A stretch of 43,576 nucleotides of DNA from assembly GCA_964342675.1 (NCBI GenBank), contig CAYFFR010000008.1:1-43576 (forward strand). The letters are read 5' to 3'. Below, in pieces: positions 25,826 through 32,795 of the stretch. The notes beneath the pieces are model-generated. The model saw only the letters and a list, made by a program, of their open reading frames with translations. It did not search any database and was not told the origin of the DNA. Both the position numbers and the translations under genes were made by a program. Origin of the DNA: MED-G82 sp964342675 (GTDB lineage Bacteria > Pseudomonadota > Gammaproteobacteria > Magnimaribacterales > D2472). Each line of letters opens with the position of its first letter. Within the stretch, counting starts at the first letter, position 1.

Positions 25826-26617
25826 TTAGATTCTATATCCTCCATCTAGATATAAACACTGTCCAGTAATATAACTCGCCTTATTTGAGGCCAGAAAGAT
25901 CACTGCATTAGCAACATCTTGAGCAGATCCTAATCTCTTAAGAGCTGTATTCCTTTTTGCTGCTTCAACATACTCAGGAGTGTATTCTGTATCCTTAATT
26001 CTTAAAAAGATTCCTGCTTCAATAATGCCAAGCTGAATACTGTTAGCACGGACTCCATTCCTTCCCTCTTCTTTTGCTATTCCACTGATAAGAGCATCGA
26101 TTGCCGCTTTAGGAGCAACTGAGAGCACATCTTTAGTTGGCCATCTAGATAAACCAATAGAAGTAATGGCAATATAAGAGCCTCCATTTTCTTGCATTAA
26201 TGGTAGGCTACTTTTGATGAGATTAAAGAAACCATCTGCATCATTACGCATAACACTTGCCCAATCTTCATAACTTAATGAATTAATCCATTTCATCTTT
26301 ATATCTGCTCCAGTCGCATTAACAATGGTATGAATCTTTTCTTTTGAATCCGATAAAGAAGTAAAAAAACTATCGACTGCATCTTTATCATTTAAAGAAA
26401 GATTTGCGCTCTTAACATCTATGCCAGCATTATTTATTTCTGATTCTAGTTCCTCAGCATTTTTCCGATTTTTGTTATAAGTGAATATTATCGGTACCCC
26501 CTCAGCAGCAAAAGATCTACAAACTTCTTTACCAATACCACCACTGCCGCCAATAACTACAGCACTGCCATTTGGAAAAAGATTTTCATCTCTTAGTTCT
26601 TGAATTGATTTATGCAT
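25826..26617 (-). CDS. SDR-family oxidoreductase lacking the catalytic tyrosine
   Basis: 263 aa from the ATG at 26617, which has AGGA 5 bases upstream; the frame runs on to 26641. VVIGGSGGIGK (21-30) is the NAD(P) loop and NATGADI replaces the usual NNAG. The catalytic Ser is in AITSIGLS, but where Tyr-x3-Lys is expected the sequence is SVAPK, so Ser stands for Tyr while the Lys is kept. The C-terminus ASYITGQCLYLDGGYR is standard. Either another residue does the chemistry or it is not a classical dehydrogenase. It is divergent from the HsaA-like gene. Confidence 0.85.
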   Translation of the reverse strand: MHKSIQELRDENLFPNGSAVVIGGSGGIGKEVCRSFAAEGVPIIFTYNKNRKNAEELESEINNAGIDVKSANLSLNDKDAVDSFFTSLSDSKEKIHTIVNATGADIKMKWINSLSYEDWASVMRNDADGFFNLIKSSLPLMQENGGSYIAITSIGLSRWPTKDVLSVAPKAAIDALISGIAKEEGRNGVRANSIQLGIIEAGIFLRIKDTEYTPEYVEAAKRNTALKRLGSAQDVANAVIFLASNKASYITGQCLYLDGGYRI

Positions 26618-26726
26618 AAAAATCCTATAAAAAAGATACATAGCTTATCATGTAAATAATGACTTTGGCTGTGATGATTCTATGATAATTATCTAAAAAA
26701 TAGTATTATCTATGTGGAGGAAATCT

Positions 26727-27920
26727 ATGAAAAATACTGCGGATAAGCATGATGGGAGCATACCTCAACCGGAAGAGCTATATAAAAGAGCTAGAGATCT
26801 TCAATCAACACTAATTGAAAGAACAAATAAAACTGCTGAATTAAGACAACTACCCGATGAGACGATTCAAGACTTCAAGGATTTAGGATTCTTTAAGATT
26901 ATTCAACCTAAAAGATGGGGTGGTTATGAAATGGATCCAATGGTTTTTTACAAGGTAACCTCTATTATTGGTGAAGCATGTATGGCTTCTGCTTGGGTTT
27001 ATGCAACTGTTGGTGTTCATAATTGGCAAATATCTGTTTATGATGAAAAAGCTCAAGAAGATGTCTGGGCAGAAGACAATACTGTCTTAATATCATCTTC
27101 TTATGCTCCAAAAGCTTCGGCAAAACCTGAAAAAAATGGATTTAGAATTTCAGGTGAATGGGACTGGTCTTCAGGAAGCGATCATTGTGATTGGTTCTTT
27201 GGTGGTGCAATTTTAGACCCATCCAAAGGATTAGAAAGCTTCGTAACGTTGTTAATTCCCAGAGAAGATTATGAAATTATAGATAACTGGCATACCTATG
27301 GTTTAAAGGGGACAGGGAGCAAAAGAATTAAAGTTGAAGATGTATTTGTACCCAATCATAGAATTCATTATTTAAAAGATGCTTTTTTAATAAAGAATCC
27401 TGATAAAAGCAATGATGGTCCATTGTATAAAATACCATTTGGCCAAATTTTTACGCATGCTGTAGCAATCCCAGCATTAGGAGCATATAAAGGAGCATTA
27501 GATTCTTTTATTAAGGGTGCAAAAGATCGCATTTCTAGTTTTGGTGTTGAAGCTAAAAATAACCCAGCTACATTAACATTGGCGTCAGAAATTTCTACTG
27601 AAATTGATGAGCTTTGGCATAACGTTGAAGCTAACATGAAAACTATGATGGACGCAGCAAATAATGATGAAGAAGTAGATATAAAAGACAGAATTAGATT
27701 TAGATATCAAGTTAGTACCATCAATGATAGATGTGTAGCTGGTGCTCTAAAGTTAGTAAAGGCTAGTGGAGGTGCGACAGTCTATTTAGGTCATGAGATA
27801 ACTAACAAATTTATTGATATTATGATGACTCAAGTTCACGTAGCAAATATCTCTGATCCATTTGCACTTGACTTTGGATCAAGCTTTTTAGGCAGTGAAA
27901 CTGAAAACCTAATGTTATAA
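26727..27920 (+). CDS. HsaA-like group D flavin monooxygenase (acyl-CoA dehydrogenase fold)
   Basis: 397 aa. LPDETIQDFKDLGFFKIIQPKRWGGYEMDPMVFY is the N-terminal helical domain. SGEWDWSSGSDHCDWFFGGAI and YGLKGTGSKRIKVEDVFVPNHR form the beta domain, and the C-terminal four-helix part ends with KASGGATVYLGHEITNKFIDIMMTQVH. The family (HsaA, 4-hydroxyphenylacetate hydroxylases) uses FMNH2 from a partner reductase to hydroxylate phenols such as 3-HSA in steroid degradation. The ATG at 26727 is chosen over 26712 because GGAGG lies 6 bases before it. No HsaB-type flavin reductase is visible in the window. Confidence 0.87.
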   Translation: MKNTADKHDGSIPQPEELYKRARDLQSTLIERTNKTAELRQLPDETIQDFKDLGFFKIIQPKRWGGYEMDPMVFYKVTSIIGEACMASAWVYATVGVHNWQISVYDEKAQEDVWAEDNTVLISSSYAPKASAKPEKNGFRISGEWDWSSGSDHCDWFFGGAILDPSKGLESFVTLLIPREDYEIIDNWHTYGLKGTGSKRIKVEDVFVPNHRIHYLKDAFLIKNPDKSNDGPLYKIPFGQIFTHAVAIPALGAYKGALDSFIKGAKDRISSFGVEAKNNPATLTLASEISTEIDELWHNVEANMKTMMDAANNDEEVDIKDRIRFRYQVSTINDRCVAGALKLVKASGGATVYLGHEITNKFIDIMMTQVHVANISDPFALDFGSSFLGSETENLML

Positions 27921-27946
27921 ATTACAAAGAATAAAGGGGGAGTATT

Positions 27947-28993
27947 TTGAGTAATAAGAAAATAAGGATAATAGATCAAACACCACCACCAGATCGTTAT
28001 GGTCGAGGATGGCACACTTTAGGCCTTGCTGAATCGTTTACATCAAAACCCAAGGGAGTTAACGCTTTTGGGACAAAACTTGTGGTTTTTAGGGATTCTA
28101 AAGGTAAGGCTTTAGCGCTTCAAGCAGCCTGCCCTCATATGGGCGGTGATCTTAGTATGGGCACTGTTGATGGTGATATGGTTAGATGTCCATATCATGA
28201 ATGGGGATGGGGTGAAGATGGCCAATGCCTAGATATCCCTTATGCAAAAAAAATTCCTAAAGATGCATGCATACAGAGCTGGAAAGTTCATGAAGAGAAT
28301 AAGCTCTTATTTGTATGGAATGACCCTGAGGGTGGAGAACCTCTAGATCATGAAATCATACCTAAAGAAGAAGCATGTTTTTCTGATCAATGGTCTGATT
28401 GGGTTTTAGAGGAAAATGTTATTAATATTAATTGTAGGGAGCTTATAGATAATATGGCAGATATGGCACATTTCAAAACTGTCCATGGTGTAACAGCAAC
28501 TCGTTTTAAAAATATCTTTGAAGGCCATGTATTAACACAAATAAACGAGGGTAAAAACTTAGAAGGCTCTGAATATGATGAAGGTGGTATGATGAAATCA
28601 AAAGCCACATATTTTGGTCCAGCATATATGATGTGTTGGATGACAAATGAAGGTGCTGGGATGAAACAAAAATCAATTCAATTGGTCAGTCATGTACCAA
28701 TTGATAAAGATAGTTTTTTATTACGTCATGGCGTGATTGTAGAAAAAAATCCAAATATCTCGGATGAAGAAAATCAACAAATGGTGGATATGTATACTGA
28801 GATGACACAGATGTCTTTTAAGCAAGATGTTGAGATTTGGCATAATAAAATTAGAGTTGATAATCCTTTGTTGTGTGATGGAGACGGTCCTGTTCATAAG
28901 TTAAGGGAATGGTATAACCAATTCTATTTAGATAGATCACAAGTTTCACCTGCCTTGTCTAAGACTCTTGAATGGGAGTCTAAGCTTGAATAA
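27947..28993 (+). CDS. Rieske oxygenase resembling 3-ketosteroid 9-alpha-hydroxylase KshA
   Basis: 348 aa. The Rieske cluster ligands are C62-x-H64 (ACPHMGGDLS) and C81-x2-H84 (CPYHEW). The mononuclear iron site is DNMADMAHFKTVH, with Asp172, His175 and His180. By eye the whole chain follows mycobacterial KshA, including RYGRGWHTLGLAE, AFGTKLVVFRDS, SKATYFGPAYM and QDVEIWHNKIRVDNPLL. KshA with its reductase KshB 9-alpha-hydroxylates androstenedione-type steroids and opens ring B; no KshB is in the window. The start is TTG with AAAGGGGGAG upstream. It lies 26 bases after the HsaA-like gene. Confidence 0.9.
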   Translation: MSNKKIRIIDQTPPPDRYGRGWHTLGLAESFTSKPKGVNAFGTKLVVFRDSKGKALALQAACPHMGGDLSMGTVDGDMVRCPYHEWGWGEDGQCLDIPYAKKIPKDACIQSWKVHEENKLLFVWNDPEGGEPLDHEIIPKEEACFSDQWSDWVLEENVININCRELIDNMADMAHFKTVHGVTATRFKNIFEGHVLTQINEGKNLEGSEYDEGGMMKSKATYFGPAYMMCWMTNEGAGMKQKSIQLVSHVPIDKDSFLLRHGVIVEKNPNISDEENQQMVDMYTEMTQMSFKQDVEIWHNKIRVDNPLLCDGDGPVHKLREWYNQFYLDRSQVSPALSKTLEWESKLE

Positions 28994-30698
28994 TTTTGAT
29001 GAGGTATTTGATGTATTAGTTGTTGGTAGTGGATGTGGAGGTCTTACTGCAGCTTTAACAGCAGATATTTCAAATCCTTCAAAAGTTCTGGTTATAGAGA
29101 AAGGTCATCTAATTGGGGGAACAAGTGCTACATCTGGTGGTGTGATATGGATTCCAAATAATCATCATGCTCAAAAATGCGGTGCTGATGATTCCATTGC
29201 AGAAGCTAAAGAATATCTTAAAGCAACAATTCCTGAACAAGAATTTAATGAGCCTCTAATTGATGCATATCTTGAACATGGTCCTAAGATGGTCAGGTTT
29301 ATGGAAGATAATACTGATGCTAGGTACACAAGTCTTGAACATTATCCAGACTACTTTCAAGATGCGCCTGGAGTAAAGCTTGGGAATAGAGCTCTTGAGC
29401 CATTGCCTATATCAGCAAAGACACTTGGTGATGATGTTGATAATTTACATCCATCTGGCCCACAAACAATATTGTTTGGTAGATATGGTGTTAATTTTGA
29501 AGAATCACATGCATTTACAACCCAATCTCCAGGATGGTTCAGATTATTTATTAAAATATTCTTCAGTTATTGGTTAGATCTGCCTTGGCGAATCAAACGA
29601 AAACGCTCCAGAAGACTGGCTTTTGGTGCAGCATCGGTTACAAGACTAATAACATCGTTAAAGAAAAGAAGTATTCCTATTTGGCGTTCAACTGAGCTAA
29701 AAGAATATATTATTGAAGATAACAGAGTGGTTGGAGCGATTGTAAATAAAGAAGGGACAATAATAAGAATTAAAGCACAAAGAGGTATTATTGTAGCTTC
29801 TGGAGGTTTTGGTCAGAATCAAGCTATGCGAGAGCAATATTTACCAAAACCAACCAATGTAGACTGGGGATGTGAACCTAAAACTAATACAGGAGACCCT
29901 ATTAGAGAAGCTGAAAAAATTGGTGCTCAACTAAAGTTTATGGATAAGGCTTGGTGGGTAACAACAGTTAAAGCCCCGAATGAAGATTTTCCAAGACTAA
30001 GTGAAATAGAAAAATCGTTACCGGGAAACTATACAGTTAATAAATCTGGAAAACGTTTTTCAAACGAATCGCAAAACTATCTTACATTTATGCTTGATGT
30101 TCTTGAAAAACAAAAAATGGGTGAATCATGCTCACCTATGTTTATGATTTTTGATGCTAATCATAGAAAAAATTATCCCGTCGGGCCATTAATGCCAGGT
30201 AAATTCTTTCCAGATTTTCTTGTAAAAATGGTTCATAAGGATTGGTTTGGTAGTGAGTTCTTAACATCAGCAAAAACCATAGATGAGCTTGCAAAGAAAA
30301 CTGGTATCGATTGTGATGCTCTAAAAGAAACAGTTCAGAAAGTTAACTCTTACTCAAAAACTGGTAAAGACTTAGATTTCCAAAGAGGTGATAGTGAAAG
30401 AGATAGGTTTTCAGGTGATCAAAGCTTGATAAATCCTTGTTTAGGGCCTGTTGATACTCCTCCATTTTATGCAATGAAAATCGACCCAGGTGAATTTGCA
30501 ACATGCGGAGGTATGGTTATTAATAAGAATGGTCAGGTTCTAGATAACAACAATCAAATCATACCTGGTTTATACGCAACCGGTAATTGTACTCCTGCTT
30601 TATTAACTACCTACCCTGGTCCGGGTGCAACTATTGGACCAGCTATGACATTTGGTTTTATTGCTGCTAAGCACGTATCAGGATCTAACCAAGCCTAA
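28986..30698 (+). CDS. KstD-like 3-ketosteroid delta-1 dehydrogenase (FAD)
   Basis: 571 aa from the TTG at 28986, which overlaps the KshA-like stop and has GGGAG 7 bases before it. VLVVGSGCGGLTAAL (about 11-25) is the FAD loop, IGGTSATSGGVIWIPNN the second FAD motif, and GLYATGNC and TYPGPGATIGPAMTFGF are the C-terminal FAD/active-site region of the KstD and delta-4(5-alpha) families, where the Tyr and Gly serve catalysis. It removes hydrogens from ring A of 3-ketosteroids. Translational coupling to the KshA-like gene strongly supports joint action; in known degraders the two activities together open ring B. Confidence 0.88.
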   Translation: MNNFDEVFDVLVVGSGCGGLTAALTADISNPSKVLVIEKGHLIGGTSATSGGVIWIPNNHHAQKCGADDSIAEAKEYLKATIPEQEFNEPLIDAYLEHGPKMVRFMEDNTDARYTSLEHYPDYFQDAPGVKLGNRALEPLPISAKTLGDDVDNLHPSGPQTILFGRYGVNFEESHAFTTQSPGWFRLFIKIFFSYWLDLPWRIKRKRSRRLAFGAASVTRLITSLKKRSIPIWRSTELKEYIIEDNRVVGAIVNKEGTIIRIKAQRGIIVASGGFGQNQAMREQYLPKPTNVDWGCEPKTNTGDPIREAEKIGAQLKFMDKAWWVTTVKAPNEDFPRLSEIEKSLPGNYTVNKSGKRFSNESQNYLTFMLDVLEKQKMGESCSPMFMIFDANHRKNYPVGPLMPGKFFPDFLVKMVHKDWFGSEFLTSAKTIDELAKKTGIDCDALKETVQKVNSYSKTGKDLDFQRGDSERDRFSGDQSLINPCLGPVDTPPFYAMKIDPGEFATCGGMVINKNGQVLDNNNQIIPGLYATGNCTPALLTTYPGPGATIGPAMTFGFIAAKHVSGSNQA

Positions 30699-31099
30699 GA
30701 CTCCACTTTTGAAAAGAATGGGTCTAAAGTTCTTCCTTCTGGAGGTCCAAAATATGTCTGAACCTGAAAAACCTTACCCGCATCATCAATCCAATAAATC
30801 TCTATACTATCAAGCTCAATTTTCTCATTGTCAACAACTCCGTAATTTTTTACATGAAGCGCTGCTTGGTTTTCGCAAACCTGCATAAAAACAGGCTCTA
30901 TAGTCCAATGATGCCCATCTTTAAAACTATTTCTCCATGTATCTTCAAGTGCTTGAATCCCTGATTTATTTGGGCCACCAACAGGATCATACATAACAAC
31001 ATCATCACGCCAATTATTCATCCATGTATCCTTATCTTGATTGTTCCATGATTCAAAATGAGTTTTCATGGTCTGCTCTATTTGTTCTCTTGATGGCAT
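30695..31099 (-). CDS. SnoaL/ketosteroid-isomerase-like protein
   Basis: 134 aa, NTF2-like. Asp38 in MYDPVGG matches the position of the catalytic base of ketosteroid isomerase (Asp38), and ELDSIEIYWIDDAGKVFQVQTYF resembles the isomerase C-terminal strands, with Asp97/Glu100 near the acid Asp99. The isomerase Tyr14 is not present (Phe15), so the oxyanion pair is incomplete. KSI moves the 5,6 double bond of 5-ene-3-ketosteroids to 4,5, which would feed the KstD/KshA-like enzymes. The family is functionally broad. ATG with a good GGAGATAGTT ribosome site; it overlaps the KstD-like stop by 4 bases. Confidence 0.72.
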   Translation of the reverse strand: MPSREQIEQTMKTHFESWNNQDKDTWMNNWRDDVVMYDPVGGPNKSGIQALEDTWRNSFKDGHHWTIEPVFMQVCENQAALHVKNYGVVDNEKIELDSIEIYWIDDAGKVFQVQTYFGPPEGRTLDPFFSKVES

Positions 31100-31111
31100 A
31101 ACTATCTCCTT

Positions 31112-31597
31112 TTAATTTTCATCTCCACATAAAAAAACTGGAATTTCTCTGCTTGTATTAGATTGATAGGTCTCATAATCTGGATAAAAAGAACATATTA
31201 ATGGCCACAAATCGCTCTTTTCCTCTTTGGATACTTCTCGAGCAATATAATTTTTAACATTACCTTTTGTATAAATTGAAATATTGGGGTTTTTTTTAAG
31301 ATTGTAGTACCAGCTAGGGTTGTTTGGCATACCGCCCATAGACGCAACCAAAATAGGATAATTATCTTTATGAACATGGATTAATGGTATCAATCTTCGT
31401 TTATTTGATTTCGCTCCTTTCATACTAACCACCATAATAGGATAGCCACCTGGCCACTTGTTCAACAACTTACCGTTTGTAAGTACAAAGGTTGAGGCTT
31501 GTAATTTAGAAAAGATCTTAACTAGACTTTTTGCTTTCTTTGCTTGAGATTTAGAATATTTTTCCTTTATATCCATATAGATTTTAGCCAAAAGCAT
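31112..31597 (-). CDS. DDN-type (deazaflavin-dependent nitroreductase family) protein
   Basis: 161 aa. GGYPIMVVSMKGAKSNKRRLIPLIHVHKDNYPILVASMGGMPNNPSWYYNLKKNPNISIY is the core of the F420-dependent DDN family, with the G-x-x-S/T-G and PxW-Y-x-N-L elements. It is a small split-barrel enzyme that likely reduces enones or quinones with F420H2, or with FMN in some relatives. The start at 31597 overlaps the gcdH end by 14 bases; an ATG at 31576 just after the gcdH stop is possible and would shorten the protein by 7 aa. Neither start has a strong ribosome site. Confidence 0.83.
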   Translation of the reverse strand: MLLAKIYMDIKEKYSKSQAKKAKSLVKIFSKLQASTFVLTNGKLLNKWPGGYPIMVVSMKGAKSNKRRLIPLIHVHKDNYPILVASMGGMPNNPSWYYNLKKNPNISIYTKGNVKNYIAREVSKEEKSDLWPLICSFYPDYETYQSNTSREIPVFLCGDEN

Positions 31598-32747
31598 TAA
31601 TGCCTGTTTGCATATTGCCTAAAATTAATGCATGCACATCATGCGTCCCTTCATAGGTATTTACAGCCTCTAAGTTCATGGTATGTCTTATTACGTGATA
31701 TTCATCTATAACACCGTTTCCACCATGCATATCTCTAGCCATTCTTGAAATCTCTAAGGCTTTACCACAGTTATTACGCTTAATTAGAGAGATCATTTGA
31801 GGAATCATCTTATCTTCATCGATCAGCCTACCAACTCTTAATGCAGCTTGAAGCCCAATTGCAATTTCCATCTGCATGTCAGCCAATTTTTTTTGAACTA
31901 ATTGTTTTCCAGCTAAAGGGCCACCATATTGGACTCTATCTAAAACATATTCCCTGGTAGCATGCCAACAAAACTCAGCTGCACCTATTACACCCCATGA
32001 TATTCCGTAACGTGCAATATTTAGACATGAAAATGGTCCCTTAAAACTCTGTACATCAGGTAGTACCTTGTCATCAGGTATAAACAAATCTTGCATGAAA
32101 ATCTGACCAGTAGCAGATGCTCTTAAAGCAAATTTTCCTTTCAAGTATGGAGTCTCTAAACCTTTTGCTCCTTTTTCTGCAATAAATCCTCTTAAAATAC
32201 CTTGTTCATCTTTAGCCCATATTATTAAGACATCAGCAACTGGAGCATTAGTTATCCAGGTTTTTGATCCATTTAATTGATAACCACCGTCAACTTTCTT
32301 AGCGATAGATTTCATGCTAGCAGGATCTGAGCCTGCATCTGGTTCAGTGAGACCAAAACAACCTATCATTTCACCTTTTGCCATTTTAGGAAGATAATAA
32401 TTCTTTTGTTCCTCAGAACCAAAACGATAAATAGCATACATAGATAATGATGATTGAACGCTAAACCCTGATCTGTAACTTGTATCTACTCTTTCTAATT
32501 CCCTCGTAATCAGGCCGTATGAAACATAATTGATGCCGGCACATCCATATCCTTTAATAGTTGCGCCCAAGAACCCTAACTCACCAAGTTCTTTATACAT
32601 ATCTGCATAGAACTCTTCATCCCTATTATCGTGAAGAATCCTAGGCATTAAAGTTTTCTGACAATAATCCCGAATAGTTGATTGAATCAGTCTTTCCTCA
32701 TCAGAAAGTTGTTGATCAAATAAGAAAATATCTTCCCAGTTATCCAT
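31584..32747 (-). CDS. gcdH: Glutaryl-CoA dehydrogenase
   Basis: 387 aa, usual length. It matches human GCDH over long stretches: RVDTSYRSGFSVQSSL, IGCFGLTEPDAGSDP, KFALRASATGQIFM, LNIARYGISWGVIGAAEFC and VNTYEGTHDVHALILG, with the catalytic Glu at about residue 366 in TYEGTHD. It oxidises and decarboxylates glutaryl-CoA to crotonyl-CoA in Lys/Trp and dicarboxylate breakdown. The ATG directly abuts the U-tract of the upstream hairpin, and the only AGGG ribosome-like sequence is inside its 3' arm. Translation may therefore depend on hairpin opening. Confidence 0.95.
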   Translation of the reverse strand: MDNWEDIFLFDQQLSDEERLIQSTIRDYCQKTLMPRILHDNRDEEFYADMYKELGELGFLGATIKGYGCAGINYVSYGLITRELERVDTSYRSGFSVQSSLSMYAIYRFGSEEQKNYYLPKMAKGEMIGCFGLTEPDAGSDPASMKSIAKKVDGGYQLNGSKTWITNAPVADVLIIWAKDEQGILRGFIAEKGAKGLETPYLKGKFALRASATGQIFMQDLFIPDDKVLPDVQSFKGPFSCLNIARYGISWGVIGAAEFCWHATREYVLDRVQYGGPLAGKQLVQKKLADMQMEIAIGLQAALRVGRLIDEDKMIPQMISLIKRNNCGKALEISRMARDMHGGNGVIDEYHVIRHTMNLEAVNTYEGTHDVHALILGNMQTGINAFG

Positions 32748-32774
32748 AAAAAAATGCCCTGGTTACCCAAGGCA
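32748..32774 (-). terminator. Intrinsic terminator between the TonB receptor and gcdH
   Basis: On the minus strand, TGCCTTGG - GTAA - CCAGGGCA (8 bp with one G-U) is followed by seven T and immediately by the gcdH ATG. It serves as terminator for the receptor gene and, by position, as a possible attenuator or ribosome-site mask for gcdH (AGGG at 32760-32757). Confidence 0.8.
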
Positions 32775-32795
32775 CTTATTATAAATCAATTTAGT

